NCBI GenBank assembly: GCA_026391255.1
Contig: JAPLDU010000018.1
Span: 41,830 to 105,829, forward strand
Length of the DNA: 64,000 nucleotides
Source of the DNA: Bacteroidia bacterium
GTDB lineage: Bacteria > Bacteroidota > Bacteroidia > Bacteroidales > JAPLDU01
Direction: 5' to 3'
The translations under genes and the position numbers were made by a program. Below are positions 43,399 to 53,782 of the stretch, piece after piece; position 1 is the first letter of the stretch; every line of letters starts with the position of its first letter. Below the pieces are notes generated by a model. That model was not told the origin of the DNA. It did no database searches and saw nothing but the letters and a program-made list of their open reading frames with translations.

Positions 43399-43574
43399 TG
43401 GGAATATTTTTATGATCTGTTTTGAATCCGATTAAATAGGTTATTCTTGAACTTGTTGCGTCTAAATTAATAAACGCAAATGACGCTAATGCCGCAAATT
43501 CTTTTGCAAAATCTACTAATGAGGGAATATTAATAACCTGAACTAACGCCTCAATAGGCAAAGTCCATACTGTA

Positions 43575-44288
43575 TCAGGGGGTTGTTATGGAAACAGGGA
43601 TCACTTTACCATTTATTATATTCATTGCATGAACAGCAAAACTGGCAATATATTCTGCCATTTCCATTGAGCTTATTTTTGACTTGTATCCAGGGAATGC
43701 TTCCTCCAGCATTTCAGTCTGTACAGAACCAAGCGCTAAACAATTTACAGAAATGTTCCTGTCCTTCAATTCCTCAGCCAGGCATTCTGTAAGGCAGGCA
43801 AGAGCTGCCTTTGAAGCGCTGTAAACAGACAATCCGGGGAATTTGGCGCTGCCCTGAAACCCACCCATACTGCCAATATTTACAATATGACTATGACCAG
43901 AAATACCCATCAGTGGCAGAAGAGCCTGAATCAGTATTGATGGTGCAAAAAAGTTGGTGTTAAAAACCTGGTGCATCTCCCGGCTGCTGAACTTTTCAAA
44001 CGACTGAACCAGCATCAATCCGGCATTATTAATTAATATATCAACATGGGGAAAATAACCGGAAATTTTCTCAGCCAGTTTACCGGAATCAGAAACAAGA
44101 TCGTTTAGGTCAATGCTCATAGTTCTGACCAATGAACCCGGAATTGAAGCCAGACAATAGTTTTTCAGTTTTTCAAGATGGAGTGGGTTTCTTGAAATAG
44201 CAAGCAGACTGTTGCTATTATCCCTTGCAAATACTTTAACCAGCTCGTATCCGATTCCTCTGCCGGCTCCGGTTATTATGATATTCAT
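43575..44288 (-). CDS. Short-chain dehydrogenase/reductase
   Basis: A 237-residue classical SDR: cofactor motif TGAGRGIG (residues 6-13), NNAG (about 88), catalytic Ser in NIGSMGGFQG, and YSASKAA (Tyr-x3-Lys, about 157-163). Basic residues after the Gly-rich loop suggest NADP(H). It is a cytoplasmic oxidoreductase of unknown substrate. The preceding spacer (43399-43574) holds degenerate gcaaatgacgctaatgccgc-like words and no gene. Confidence 0.9.
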   Translation of the reverse strand: MNIIITGAGRGIGYELVKVFARDNSNSLLAISRNPLHLEKLKNYCLASIPGSLVRTMSIDLNDLVSDSGKLAEKISGYFPHVDILINNAGLMLVQSFEKFSSREMHQVFNTNFFAPSILIQALLPLMGISGHSHIVNIGSMGGFQGSAKFPGLSVYSASKAALACLTECLAEELKDRNISVNCLALGSVQTEMLEEAFPGYKSKISSMEMAEYIASFAVHAMNIINGKVIPVSITTP

Positions 44289-44324
44289 AATCAGATTATG
44301 CTATTATATATTAACTTAAAGTCA

Positions 44325-44360
44325 TTTAGACTATAGACTATTAGACTGTTAGAATGTTAG
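44325..44360. repeat. Tandem repeat (AGACTATT words)
   Basis: Degenerate 8-10 bp units (gactatagactattagactgt) upstream of the SDR start. Confidence 0.7.
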
Positions 44361-44465
44361 GTAGAAGAAATTTAATGATATAACCATTTTAATCTTTGTC
44401 ATAATGCATGATACATGATACTTTTCTAAAAACCTATAGTCTAATAGCCTACAGCCTAAATGAAA

Positions 44466-44497
44466 AAAAAACCGCCGGCAAATTACGGCGGTTTTTT
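44466..44497 (-). terminator. Intrinsic terminator after the 67-residue protein gene
   Basis: Stem aaaaaaccgccg/cggcggtttttt with an 8-nt loop (44478-44485). It lies 15 bp past the stop at 44512, and T residues follow the stem on either strand. Confidence 0.88.
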
Positions 44498-44511
44498 CCA
44501 GGTTACGAATT

Positions 44512-44715
44512 TTAATGAAAGTTTCGTGCAAAGTCAACTATTTTGCGAACACTTTCAGCGCTTGGTTCCGGATTTACTTTATCAAGTAATTCAAAAACGT
44601 CGCTGTACTCGCTGAAGTCATCGCTGACAAATTCATCAGCGGTAAGTAACAGGTTTTGATAGCATTCGAAATTGTTGACCAGATAAACTAGCGTAGAGGT
44701 TTTTCTCATAGGCAA
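44512..44715 (-). CDS. Small conserved protein next to ECF sigma gene
   Basis: A 67-residue acidic protein (start possibly MRKTSTLVYLVNN at 44709). Helical, with FECYQNLLLTADEFVSDDFS then SVRKIVDFARNFH. No signal peptide or membrane helix, so not a classical anti-sigma factor. It lies 97 bp downstream of the ECF sigma gene on the same strand and ends at a strong terminator, so the two are probably co-transcribed. I recall similar small proteins beside ECF genes in Bacteroidota but cannot name a family. Confidence 0.75.
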   Translation of the reverse strand: MPMRKTSTLVYLVNNFECYQNLLLTADEFVSDDFSEYSDVFELLDKVNPEPSAESVRKIVDFARNFH

Positions 44716-44811
44716 AATTTGTTACTCAATTAAAACGCATCTGCAAAAAGAATATTTTGCAGTGAGCAACAATTATTCAAGACAAATGAGAAGGAGCTAT
44801 CCTTTTGTTTA

Positions 44812-45402
44812 TCAGTTATTCGTAAGGCTCAGTTGTTTTTGAGCAATGAGTTTTCGCAGGTTAATCAGTGCATAACGCATCCTGCCCAAAGCAGTATTTA
44901 TACTTACATCGGTTTGCTCGGCTATCTCCTTGAAACTTAGTCCGACATAATGACGCAGTATTACAACCTGTTTCTGGTCTTCGGGAAGTTCTTCAATCAA
45001 TCTGCGAACATCATCGTTGATCTGATCCTGGATAAGTACCTGTTCAACCGTTCGGTCAGAAAATTTAGAATGATTGAAAATATCAATATCCGAATCATCA
45101 TTCGAAATGGTGTTCAGATGTTTCTCTTTCCTGAAATGATCAATGATCAGGTTATGCGCAATACGAACTACCCAGGAAACAAATTTGCCTTTATCCTGGT
45201 ACTTGCCATGACGCAATGATTTAATAACCTTAATAAAGGTATCCTGAAAAATATCTTCAGCAAGCTGTGGACTTTTAACTAGCAGCAGGATGTAGGTGTA
45301 TATCCTGCTTTTATGACGGTTAATTAAAATTTCAATGCTTGACTGATTTCCCTGCATGAACTGTAATACCAGTTCATTATCCGACAAATTTAAGTCTGAC
45401 AT
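44812..45402 (-). CDS. ECF-type RNA polymerase sigma factor
   Basis: A 196-residue sigma-70 family protein with region 2 (about 25-90: YILLLVKSPQLAEDIFQDTF, then FVSWVVRIAHNLIIDHFRKE) and region 4 (about 135-185: LPEDQKQVVILRHYVGLSFK and SINTALGRMRYAL). These direct RNA polymerase to a restricted promoter set. No anti-sigma or TonB-type receptor gene adjoins, unlike the usual FecI-like arrangement in this phylum; only a 67-residue protein follows. Divergent from uvrA, with a ~170-bp shared spacer. Confidence 0.93.
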   Translation of the reverse strand: MSDLNLSDNELVLQFMQGNQSSIEILINRHKSRIYTYILLLVKSPQLAEDIFQDTFIKVIKSLRHGKYQDKGKFVSWVVRIAHNLIIDHFRKEKHLNTISNDDSDIDIFNHSKFSDRTVEQVLIQDQINDDVRRLIEELPEDQKQVVILRHYVGLSFKEIAEQTDVSINTALGRMRYALINLRKLIAQKQLSLTNN

Positions 45403-45574
45403 ATTTCTATTTTTTTATGATCAAAAAGTAGAAATTCACTCGATAATCAGTCCTCCATATTTTATTTTAATACTATTGAAATTTATTTCACGTTGCAAGT
45501 GTACGAAAATTATTCCGTGTTACCAAATAATTATTGTTAAATTTTTATAATTATCCCAAAATACTTTAAAATTG

Positions 45575-48418
45575 ATGACAGACGACAAAGATAATCATTA
45601 TATCATTATCAAGGGTGCACGTGTTCACAACCTTAAAAACATTGACATTGCCATACGCCGGAATAAGCTGGTGGTAATTACTGGATTATCAGGTTCGGGG
45701 AAATCTTCCCTGGCATTTGACACATTATATGCCGAAGGTCAAAGAAGATATGTCGAGAGTCTTTCATCCTATGCCAGGCAGTTCCTTGGCCGGATCAGCA
45801 AGCCGGATGTTGATTTCATTAAAGGGATTCCTCCTGCCATTGCTATTGAGCAAAAGGTGAATACCATGAATCCCCGCTCAACAGTTGGAACTTCTACTGA
45901 AATATATGATTACCTCAAGTTATTGTATGCTCGGATTGGCAGGACTATATCCCCGGTATCGGGTAACCAGGTGAGAAGACACTCGGTGACTGATGTTGTT
46001 GATTATGTTCTTTCATTGCCACATGGCAGCCGGGTGATGATTGAATCACCACTGCAAAGGGATCATGGGAGGGAACTCTTCAGGCAACTGGAAGTATTGC
46101 AGCAACAGGGCTTCACAAGACTGGATGTCGGCGATGTTATGAAAAAGATCAGCGATGTAGTATTTGACCCTGATGCACTTAACCCTGATATGGACATCAG
46201 TTTAGTGATAGACAGGATGGAAGTTAACAAGAATGATGCTGATTTTAGCGCACGTGCGGCCGATTCGGTACAGTTAGCTTTTTATGAAGGCAATGGAACC
46301 TGCATAGTGAAAATGGTTACCGAAGAGGATGGAAAAAGCAAAAAATCTCCTGTACCAGAATATTCCGGTCAAACAGTTACTTTTTCAAACAGGTTCGAAG
46401 CAGACGGGATTATTTTCGAGGATCCTTCGGTGCATATGTTCAGCTTTAATAACCCGATAGGAGCCTGCAAGACGTGCGAGGGCTTCGGGCGAATTATCGG
46501 AATTGATAAAGACCTGGTGATCCCGAATAAAAGCCTCAGCATTTTTAATGATGCCGTGGCATGCTGGAAAGGGGAGAAGCTCAGCCAGTGGAAAGAACGC
46601 CTGGTCTATACTGCAGATAAATTCAATTTCCCTGTACATAAACCTTATTTTGAACTGACCGATGACCAAAAGAAATTAATATGGACAGGCAATAAATATT
46701 TTGATGGGCTGGATGAGTTCTTTTCCATGCTTGAACGCGATAATTATAAAATTCAGAACCGGGTGATGCTTGCCCGTTACAGGGGAAAAACCATATGTCC
46801 CGATTGCAGAGGAACGCGTTTAAAGAAAGAAGCCGGTTATGTCAGGGTAAGTGACAGGTCTATTCATGAACTGGTGCTTATGCCGGTAGATCAATTGCTT
46901 AATTTTTTTCAGGAATTATCTTTTTCCGATTATGAAAATAAACTGGTAAAAAGAATTTATATTGAGATTGTCAACCGACTCGGTTATTTGTGTGATGTAG
47001 GCCTGGGTTACCTTACCCTGAACCGTTTATCGAATACATTATCGGGCGGGGAATCTCAAAGGATAAACCTGGCTACTTCTTTGGGCAGCAGCTTAGTCGG
47101 ATCTCTTTATATCCTCGATGAGCCCAGTATCGGTCTTCATCCCCGCGACAGTGAAAGGCTGATCAGTGTTTTAAGAAAATTACAAAAATTGGGCAATACT
47201 GTGGTAGTGGTCGAACATGATGAAAAAATCATCAGGGAAGCAGATGAAATTATCGATATGGGTCCATTGGCCGGAATACTTGGTGGTGAAGTGGTTTTTC
47301 ACGGAGATCATAAAAAATTGATGGCTGATTCAGGTCAAAGCCTTACTGCAGCCTATATGACAGGTAAAATGAAAATTGATTACCCCCAGACACGCAGGAA
47401 ATGGAACAATTATATTGAGGTCACCGGCGCCAGGGAAAATAACCTGAAAAACCTCCATGTAAAATTTCCCCTGAATATTATTACGGTGGTGACTGGTGTA
47501 AGTGGTTCGGGAAAATCATCATTAATAAAAAATATCCTATATCGCTCATTGAAGAGAATTTTTGGCGGTAGTGCAGAAAAAGCGGGCGATTGCGATGCTG
47601 TAACTGGTGATCTTCACCTGATCACCGATGTCGAATTTGTCGACCAGAACCCTATTGGCAGATCAAGCCGTTCTAACCCTGTAACATATATCAAGGCTTA
47701 TGATGATATACGAAAGTTGTTCAGTGAACAACCTCTTTCAAAACATAACGGTTTCCAGGCAGGGCATTTTTCTTTTAATATTGAGGGAGGCAGGTGTGAA
47801 GAATGCCAGGGTGACGGGTACATCAAGGTGGAAATGCAATTCATGGCCGATGTTACACTTGAATGTGAAAGCTGCCATGGTAAACGGTTCAAGGAAGATG
47901 TACTGGATGTAAAGTTCCGGGATAAAAGCATTTTTGATATTCTTGAATTGTCAGTTGATGAAGCCATTGAATTCTTTGGGGAATCAAAAGACTCATCCGC
48001 AATAAGAGTGGCACACCGGCTGAAACCCTTGTCTGATGTAGGCCTGGGTTATGTAAAGCTCGGGCAGGCGTCATCAACTCTGAGCGGCGGGGAATCGCAA
48101 CGAATCAAACTGGCTTCATTTCTCGCAAAAGAAAAAAGCGATGAATCAATTCTGTTTATGTTTGACGAACCTACCACCGGCCTGCATTTTCATGATATAA
48201 GCAAATTGCTGGATGCCTTCAATGCCCTGATACGCCGTAAACATACCATAATAATCATAGAGCATAACCTTGAAATCATCAAATGTGCCGACTGGGTTAT
48301 CGATCTTGGTAAAGAAGGCGGACTGAATGGCGGGAATATAGTATTTGAAGGAACTCCTGAAAACCTGGCCGGTTGCAAAGAATCATACACGGCAAAATAC
48401 CTGGCAGGCAAACTATAA
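45575..48418 (+). CDS. uvrA: Excinuclease ABC subunit A
   Basis: A 947-residue UvrA, the damage-recognition ATPase of nucleotide excision repair. Two ABC cassettes: Walker [17 protein letters not shown] (about residues 35-50) and [10 protein letters not shown] (about 645); signatures [12 protein letters not shown] and [12 protein letters not shown]; Walker [11 protein letters not shown] and [10 protein letters not shown]. Zinc-finger Cys pairs: CKTCEGFGR...CPDCRGTRL and CEECQGDGY...[12 protein letters not shown] at 45575 is used; the frame also opens at TTG 45572, one codon earlier. With mfd and recJ in the window it covers much of the repair toolkit. Confidence 0.96.
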   Translation: MTDDKDNHYIIIKGARVHNLKNIDIAIRRNKLVVITGLSGSGKSSLAFDTLYAEGQRRYVESLSSYARQFLGRISKPDVDFIKGIPPAIAIEQKVNTMNPRSTVGTSTEIYDYLKLLYARIGRTISPVSGNQVRRHSVTDVVDYVLSLPHGSRVMIESPLQRDHGRELFRQLEVLQQQGFTRLDVGDVMKKISDVVFDPDALNPDMDISLVIDRMEVNKNDADFSARAADSVQLAFYEGNGTCIVKMVTEEDGKSKKSPVPEYSGQTVTFSNRFEADGIIFEDPSVHMFSFNNPIGACKTCEGFGRIIGIDKDLVIPNKSLSIFNDAVACWKGEKLSQWKERLVYTADKFNFPVHKPYFELTDDQKKLIWTGNKYFDGLDEFFSMLERDNYKIQNRVMLARYRGKTICPDCRGTRLKKEAGYVRVSDRSIHELVLMPVDQLLNFFQELSFSDYENKLVKRIYIEIVNRLGYLCDVGLGYLTLNRLSNTLSGGESQRINLATSLGSSLVGSLYILDEPSIGLHPRDSERLISVLRKLQKLGNTVVVVEHDEKIIREADEIIDMGPLAGILGGEVVFHGDHKKLMADSGQSLTAAYMTGKMKIDYPQTRRKWNNYIEVTGARENNLKNLHVKFPLNIITVVTGVSGSGKSSLIKNILYRSLKRIFGGSAEKAGDCDAVTGDLHLITDVEFVDQNPIGRSSRSNPVTYIKAYDDIRKLFSEQPLSKHNGFQAGHFSFNIEGGRCEECQGDGYIKVEMQFMADVTLECESCHGKRFKEDVLDVKFRDKSIFDILELSVDEAIEFFGESKDSSAIRVAHRLKPLSDVGLGYVKLGQASSTLSGGESQRIKLASFLAKEKSDESILFMFDEPTTGLHFHDISKLLDAFNALIRRKHTIIIIEHNLEIIKCADWVIDLGKEGGLNGGNIVFEGTPENLAGCKESYTAKYLAGKL

Positions 48419-48447
48419 ACTGATCACTCCGCATTCCATTTATTATC

Positions 48448-48580
48448 CTCGTCATAGTCTTAGTCTTAGTCCTCGTCATAGTCTTAGTCTTAGTCCTAGT
48501 CCTAGTCCTAGTCCTGGTCTTAATTAGAAATCTGACTAAGTCAAAGACTAGGATTAGGACTAAGATTAGGATTAGCTTTC
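48448..48580. repeat. Tandem AGTCTT/AGTCCT repeat with inverse half
   Basis: From 48448, about twelve 6-bp units (agtctt, agtcct, tcgtca) run to about 48520. After a short AT-rich gap the inverse words (actaag, gattag, gactagg) follow to 48580, so the whole could fold into a long irregular hairpin. It sits between two convergent genes (uvrA and the LuxE-like gene) and may serve as a bidirectional terminator. Confidence 0.8.
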
Positions 48581-48592
48581 TGAACTCCAGTA

Positions 48593-49651
48593 TTACATTG
48601 ATGAAAACATCAGATTGCATCCCCTGATATCGGTATTATCCATTCTTCCAAGAATCTCAAAACTGCCGTCAGTATTGATCTTCCCGATGTCTTTACTTTC
48701 TATGAAGGAGCATGACCATATATTTGCAAGGTCGATGATATTTACGCCACCGGCAATGCCTGTTTCAATACAGGAGAAAGGATCGTATATATCACGGATA
48801 AAAACGCGCATCCAGGGAGGGCTGAAAAAACGGCCATTGCCCCGGGAATAGGCCTGTGATAGCAATTCCGTCATTCCGTACTCCGAATGTACCTGGTCAA
48901 TTCCGAACGCATGACGTAAAATGTCATGAAGTTCAATCCTGGTAATCTCATTCCTCCTACCTTTCATCCCGCCTGTCTCCATAACTATGGTATTACTGAG
49001 GACCGGCCTGTATTTCTCAGCAAAATCAAGAAGAGCAAAACTAACACCAATCAACAATGTTTTTTGCTGCGTCTTTTCATTTAAAAGAAGAAGTTGGTTA
49101 AGAGCATCAAAATCATGTGCAAAGAAACCCTGACCATTACATTTGCTCAGTTCCATCAGTCCCTTCACCATATAAATTAATGAGGCGCCTGTCCGTTCAA
49201 GATAAGAAGGTAAAAGTGCCAGAATGCAGTAATCACCTATGTTTCCGTAGAAGCGGGTAAATGTTCTGCTGTAACTTTCCCTGTACAAGTCCAGAGAATG
49301 CACAAAATGCCTGGAAGCTTCCATTCCGGTAGTTCCCGAGCTGAGAAATATTTCTTCAGCATTCATGGAGTTTGTTATTACGCGATGAACTTTGAAAAAC
49401 TCTGCAGGCATAAAAGGAATATCCTGCAATTGCTTAATTTGCAGGTAATCTGTTTTCAGATATGAAAGGTAATCAAAGTATACGGGACAATGAACTGCCT
49501 GGAATCGGAAAATCTGCATGGCTGCTTCGTGGAAATCAGCTTCATCCCTTATCTCAAAAATATCTTTTTCAAAATGGGATATCTCCTCAATGACCTTGTT
49601 GTCCGGTTTTTGCATGCGGCAAAATAAATCAAAATCCTGAGTAATTAACAT
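48593..49651 (-). CDS. LuxE/PaaK-like acyl-protein synthetase family protein
   Basis: A 352-residue member of the LuxE (acyl-protein synthetase) family within the adenylate-forming superfamily. The phosphate-binding-type loop FLSSGTTGMEASRH (about residues 100-113) and ETGGMKGRRNEI and YGMTELLSQAYSRG (A5-like) are visible. Members activate or transfer acyl groups; in Bacteroidota the product and substrate are unknown. Start may be MQKPDNK at about 49615, since the first 12 residues are unusual. No luxCD or fatty-acid genes adjoin. Convergent with uvrA. Confidence 0.82.
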   Translation of the reverse strand: MLITQDFDLFCRMQKPDNKVIEEISHFEKDIFEIRDEADFHEAAMQIFRFQAVHCPVYFDYLSYLKTDYLQIKQLQDIPFMPAEFFKVHRVITNSMNAEEIFLSSGTTGMEASRHFVHSLDLYRESYSRTFTRFYGNIGDYCILALLPSYLERTGASLIYMVKGLMELSKCNGQGFFAHDFDALNQLLLLNEKTQQKTLLIGVSFALLDFAEKYRPVLSNTIVMETGGMKGRRNEITRIELHDILRHAFGIDQVHSEYGMTELLSQAYSRGNGRFFSPPWMRVFIRDIYDPFSCIETGIAGGVNIIDLANIWSCSFIESKDIGKINTDGSFEILGRMDNTDIRGCNLMFSSM

Positions 49652-49754
49652 TCTGCCCTGTTTGTTGTTAATAAATTTGACGGGAATTAGGAAAAAAATA
49701 CCTTTATTTTACACCGATGAATGCGCTTGGTTATATCGTGTTAAACTACATCAT

Positions 49755-50618
49755 ATGTTAATTGCAGTATGTGGTTCATCGGGGTTTATTGGTAAGGAAC
49801 TTTGTGTTCACTTAATCAACCTGGGTCATGAAATCGTGCCGGTAAGGAAGAAAGATTTTCAGCTTCCTATCCACGATTTTAAAGAAATCCTGAGGGAGAC
49901 GGATATTTTTATCAACCTTGCCGGAGCGCCAGTTGGTAAAAGGTGGACAAATACCTATAAGAAGCAACTTTATCACAGCAGGATAGACCCTGTCGATAAG
50001 GTGCTTACGGCAATGCGTCTGCTTAAAGACCGCCCCAGGATATTTATTTCTGCCTCAGCGATAGGAATTTATAATTGTACCGATATTCATACTGAGGAAA
50101 GCCCGGATTTCGGAGATAATTTCCTGTCGGAACTGGTGATTAATTGGGAAAAGGAAGTTCTGAAAGCCAGGGAACTTGTCAATGTAAGAGTTATTATTTT
50201 CAGGCTGAGTGTAGTATTAGGGCGCAATGGCGGAGCATTTCCAAAGATGGCTTTACCTTTCAGGTTTGGCATTGGAGGGCGGATTGGCAATGGCAGGCAA
50301 CATTTTTCATTTGTTCATATCGAAGATGTAATCAGGGCGATTGATTTTGTCATTGAACATCCTGAAACAGAAGGAATATATAACCTTGCCGCTCCTGAGA
50401 CGGTTACAAACCGCATTTTTACAAAAACACTTGCCGGCATCATGCACAGACCCGGGTTCTTTGTAGTACCTTCCTTCCTTCTGAAATTACGGTATGGAAA
50501 AGCATCCTCAATATTGCTCCAGGGCCAGCATGTTATTCCCAAACGGCTTACCGAGGCAGGATTCGGATTCAAATATCAAAATATTGAAACTACACTCCAT
50601 TCGCTGGTTGATAAATGA
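49755..50618 (+). CDS. TIGR01777 family NAD-dependent epimerase-like protein
   Basis: A 287-residue atypical SDR. Cofactor loop CGSSGFIGKEL (Gly-x2-Gly-x2-Gly-type, about residues 6-16), NLAGAPVGKRW (family hallmark), then FISASAIGIYN, and C-terminal region FGMGYGKAS-like (here LRYGKASSILLQGQ, VIPKRLTEAGF). The relative in other bacteria is named YfcH; the substrate is unknown. Start chosen at ATG 49755 since the upstream in-frame extension (from 49662) has no homology. Divergently placed with the LuxE-like gene. Confidence 0.9.
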   Translation: MLIAVCGSSGFIGKELCVHLINLGHEIVPVRKKDFQLPIHDFKEILRETDIFINLAGAPVGKRWTNTYKKQLYHSRIDPVDKVLTAMRLLKDRPRIFISASAIGIYNCTDIHTEESPDFGDNFLSELVINWEKEVLKARELVNVRVIIFRLSVVLGRNGGAFPKMALPFRFGIGGRIGNGRQHFSFVHIEDVIRAIDFVIEHPETEGIYNLAAPETVTNRIFTKTLAGIMHRPGFFVVPSFLLKLRYGKASSILLQGQHVIPKRLTEAGFGFKYQNIETTLHSLVDK

Positions 50619-50654
50619 TCAGACATAATTCAATTTCGTAATAAATTAAACAGG

Positions 50655-51437
50655 TCAGCTTCTGACGCCAGCTCCAAATAAAGCAAAGTCATATTTAACA
50701 GGGTCAAGTGGGTCGAAAGCCCTCAGGACAGAAGTCAGTTCAGCCACTGCATTCCAGTCGTTCAGGTTTCTTTTAAGCAATCCCAGTTCCCTTGAGACCT
50801 TTGCAACATGTACATCAAGCGGAATATATAAATGTGCCGGAGAAACCGCATCCCATAAACCGAAATGAACTCCCTTTGAATCATTTCTTACCATCCACAT
50901 CAAAAACAGATTCAAACGCTTACAGGCTGAGTTTTTTGTAATGTCAGAAACATGTTTTTCTGTTCTTGGCTGGTGACTCATTTCAAGGAATAGCTGCCTG
51001 AAAATCCTGATGGAATCAGTAATGTCATCATTCTTCCGGTATTCATCTTCGAAAATTCTTTTTAATCCGCCATGGTTCCTGTAGATATTCTGCAACGACT
51101 CCATGAAAAACTGGCAATCGGCAGGCTGAAAAGTGCGATGATAAAAATGACTGAAAACTCTAAGGTCTTTCTTTTTAAAATTCATAATAAAATCATAAGG
51201 CGCCTGATCCATCAACTGCATAAGCCTGCGTGCATTCCTTATGATTGTTGAGCGTTGTCCCCATGCAATGCTGGCTGTCAGGAAAGCCGATATCTCAATA
51301 TCCTCCTGCAAATGAAATGAACGTGGCACCTGAATGGGATCAGACAGAATAAATTCAGGAACATTCATCTCATCCACAGTAATGTCAAGCAATGTTTTTA
51401 ATGAGACATCAGCCGTCATAATCTTTTTATTAGTCAA
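50655..51437 (-). CDS. TIGR02757 (DUF2400) family protein
   Basis: A 260-residue cytoplasmic protein of the TIGR02757/DUF2400 family. Conserved text: DPIQVPRSFHLQEDIEISAF, FLTASIAWGQRSTIIRNARR, then LNLFLMWMVRNDSKGVHFG and IPLDVHVAKVSRELGLL near the end. The fold is thought to resemble helix-hairpin-helix DNA glycosylases (LDxHvxRvs-type loop), so a nucleic-acid role is conceivable but unproven. Start may be MTADVSLKTLLD at 51419. Its ATG sits immediately beside a tandem repeat. Confidence 0.87.
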   Translation of the reverse strand: MTNKKIMTADVSLKTLLDITVDEMNVPEFILSDPIQVPRSFHLQEDIEISAFLTASIAWGQRSTIIRNARRLMQLMDQAPYDFIMNFKKKDLRVFSHFYHRTFQPADCQFFMESLQNIYRNHGGLKRIFEDEYRKNDDITDSIRIFRQLFLEMSHQPRTEKHVSDITKNSACKRLNLFLMWMVRNDSKGVHFGLWDAVSPAHLYIPLDVHVAKVSRELGLLKRNLNDWNAVAELTSVLRAFDPLDPVKYDFALFGAGVRS

Positions 51438-51473
51438 TAGTCATAAGTCATAAGTCATAAGTTATAAGTTATT
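51437..51473. repeat. 7-bp tandem repeat (GTCATAA)
   Basis: About five copies (gtcataa, then gttataa) directly at the start of the TIGR02757 gene, filling its 5' leader. Confidence 0.88.
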
Positions 51474-51598
51474 AGGAGTACTCAGCGTTCATAACTCATA
51501 ACTTAAATCAGTACCACATAACAACATTATAGATCAATAGTTCTGTTTCAAAGGTAAAAGATGCGGGCTTTTATTATTTTTGGGAAAAAATTATAAGA

Positions 51599-52597
51599 AT
51601 GATTACTGAATCTGACCTCGCGGGGATATTTGAATCTTTTCTTAATAAAAGGATCATGGTAATAGGTGATGTGATGGTAGATTCCTACCTTTTTGGCAAT
51701 GTAAACAGGATTTCTCCTGAAGCCCCGATTCCTGTGGTTACTGTAAACAAAAAGGAAAACCGCCCCGGAGGTGCCGCAAATGTTGTACTGAATATCCTGT
51801 CAATGGGAGCTGAACCTTTACTTTGTTCCGTGATAGGAAATGATAACATGGGAAAAGAGTTCCTAAATCTGATGGAAAAAAACGGGCTCCGGACCAATGG
51901 AATTATACGTACCGGAAACAGGATGACTACGTGTAAGACCCGTATTATAGGGCATCATCAGCAATTACTGAGGGTAGACGAGGAAGTCACAGAGTATATC
52001 AGGGAAGAAACTGAATCTGAATTAACCGGAACAATTTTCAGCATCCTTGACAAGGATCAGGTGGATGCCATTATTTTTGAAGACTATGACAAGGGAGTAA
52101 TTACCCCCACATTGATTGATAAAGTAGTGAAAATGGCAGCTGTGAAAGGAATTCCAATTGCCGTCGATCCTAAGAAGCGTAATTTTTCCAATTACAGGAA
52201 TGTGACGCTTTTTAAACCAAACTTTAAGGAAATAAGCGAGGGATTGAAACTGGAAATATCACCTGCTGATTCTAAGGAAATGAAAAATGCAGTGAATATA
52301 CTTCAGCAAAAAAGTAATAACCGGATGTTCCTTGTTACTATGTCCGAACATGGGGTTTATTACCAGGATGGTGAAATTTCAGGAATAATTCCGGCAATGA
52401 TCAGGGATATTGCTGATGTTTCCGGTGCTGGAGATACTGTGATAAGTATTGCTGTGCTTTGCATGGTTGCAGGCCTGGGAATTAAGGATATTGCAGAAAT
52501 ATCAAACCTGGCAGGAGGATTGGTATGTGAAAAAGTAGGAGTTGTTCCGGTCGATAAAGATCAACTGCTGGAAGAATGCAGAAAAATCTATCAATAG
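51599..52597 (+). CDS. rfaE1: D-glycero-beta-D-manno-heptose-7-phosphate kinase-like (RfaE domain I)
   Basis: A 332-residue PfkB/ribokinase-fold kinase. Landmarks of RfaE domain I: VIGDVMVDSYLFGNVNRISP at the start, NRPGGAANVVLNI, DPKKRNFSNYRNVTLFKPN, and the catalytic DVSGAGDT (Asp base, about residue 278). It should phosphorylate heptose-7-phosphate at C1 in ADP-heptose synthesis for LPS core. The nucleotidyltransferase domain of bifunctional HldE is absent, so a separate partner is expected elsewhere. It is followed after 22 bp by the PorV/PorQ-like gene, suggesting co-transcription of envelope genes. Confidence 0.88.
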   Translation: MITESDLAGIFESFLNKRIMVIGDVMVDSYLFGNVNRISPEAPIPVVTVNKKENRPGGAANVVLNILSMGAEPLLCSVIGNDNMGKEFLNLMEKNGLRTNGIIRTGNRMTTCKTRIIGHHQQLLRVDEEVTEYIREETESELTGTIFSILDKDQVDAIIFEDYDKGVITPTLIDKVVKMAAVKGIPIAVDPKKRNFSNYRNVTLFKPNFKEISEGLKLEISPADSKEMKNAVNILQQKSNNRMFLVTMSEHGVYYQDGEISGIIPAMIRDIADVSGAGDTVISIAVLCMVAGLGIKDIAEISNLAGGLVCEKVGVVPVDKDQLLEECRKIYQ

Positions 52598-52619
52598 TCT
52601 ATCCACAGGTTTTGCAGTT

Positions 52620-53702
52620 ATGATGTCGGATCAATTAACAATCAGGACAAGAATGAGAATGATCAACATTTCATTATTGATCCTGTTTTCATTTGATGTA
52701 TTTAGCCAACAAACATACAGCAATGACTTTATGACTGCGGGTATATCTGCCAGGGCTGCTTCCATGGGTAATGCTGCAGTTGCCGGTACATTCGATGTTA
52801 CTGCTGCTTACTGGAATCCGGCTGGTTTGGTATTCTTACCTGGCAAATATGAGTTGGGACTGATGCATTCAGAGTTTTTTGGCGGGCTATCAAGATTTGA
52901 CTATTTTGCCGGAGCCGTCAGATCAGGTGATTCAACAGCCATGGGTTTTACTGTTATCCGTTCAGGTGTTGACGATATCCAGAATACTCTTGATCTTTTT
53001 GATGCCAATGGGAACATTGATTTTGACAGGATCAAAAAATTTTCGGTAGCCGATTATGCTTTCCTGGTAACTTATTCAAAGCTGACTCGCATAAAGGGAT
53101 TCAGCGTCGGCGCAAATGTAAAGATTATCAGGAGAACGATCGGTGATTTTGCTTCCGCCTGGGGCTTTGGATTCGACCTGGCTGCTTTATACAGGAAAGG
53201 GCCATGGAATATCGGAGCAATGTTGAAGGATGCGGCCACTACTTTTAATACCTGGTCATTTAATGCTGATGCTTTGAAGATTACTGTTCTCGATTCAACT
53301 TATAATACCATATCCAATAATGCCACGGAACTTACTATGCCGTCTCTCATACTTGGTGTATCAAGAATTTTTACTTTATCTCCAAAATTCAACCTTAACA
53401 CGGAAATCAATGCCGGTATAACATTTGATGGTGCGCGTCACACAATTATTGCTTCTGATCTTGTTTGTGCAGATCCTGTTGCAGGTGTCGAACTTGATTA
53501 CAAACATTTTTTATTTGTAAGGATAGGGCTGAATAATTTGCAATACGTCAAAGATACAGGCGACAAATTAGATCTTTCGATGCAACCGGATTTCGGACTG
53601 GGTATCAGGCTTAAAAAAATGACCCTCGATTATGCTATTTCCCGAAACTCCGCAATGGCGGAATACACAAATGTTTTCTCTCTTAAATTCTCTGCGTTTT
53701 AG
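52620..53702 (+). CDS. PorV/PorQ family outer-membrane beta-barrel protein
   Basis: A protein of about 360 residues. The mature part starts after a signal peptide ending FSFDVFSQ; the start is either 52620 or, fitting the signal better, MRMINISLLILF at 52653. The signature TAGISARAASMGNAAVAGTF, then AAYWNPAGLVFL, is the FadL/PorV-type N-terminus; alternating beta strands follow and the protein ends with an aromatic residue (KFSAF), typical of outer-membrane barrels. PorV and PorQ shuttle or process T9SS cargo at the outer membrane. The exact paralogue cannot be assigned. Links to the PorE-like gene and the two T9SS proteases in the window. Confidence 0.87.
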   Translation: MMSDQLTIRTRMRMINISLLILFSFDVFSQQTYSNDFMTAGISARAASMGNAAVAGTFDVTAAYWNPAGLVFLPGKYELGLMHSEFFGGLSRFDYFAGAVRSGDSTAMGFTVIRSGVDDIQNTLDLFDANGNIDFDRIKKFSVADYAFLVTYSKLTRIKGFSVGANVKIIRRTIGDFASAWGFGFDLAALYRKGPWNIGAMLKDAATTFNTWSFNADALKITVLDSTYNTISNNATELTMPSLILGVSRIFTLSPKFNLNTEINAGITFDGARHTIIASDLVCADPVAGVELDYKHFLFVRIGLNNLQYVKDTGDKLDLSMQPDFGLGIRLKKMTLDYAISRNSAMAEYTNVFSLKFSAF

Positions 53703-53782
53703 ATTTCATGAGTGATGTAATAATCTTGCTGAGCAGATAAAAGCTTGTCTTTACAATAAATAATTTAAGACTGCTGATAAGA

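Noticed and set aside
43370..43561. Reverse open frame next to the SDR gene
   Set aside because: The text derives from degenerate gcaaatgacgctaat-type repeats and overlaps the M28 gene end; no family recognised.
48448..48580. Small RNA gene
   Set aside because: The sequence is a simple 6-bp repeat with an inverse half between convergent genes; a terminator-like role explains it better and no promoter was seen.
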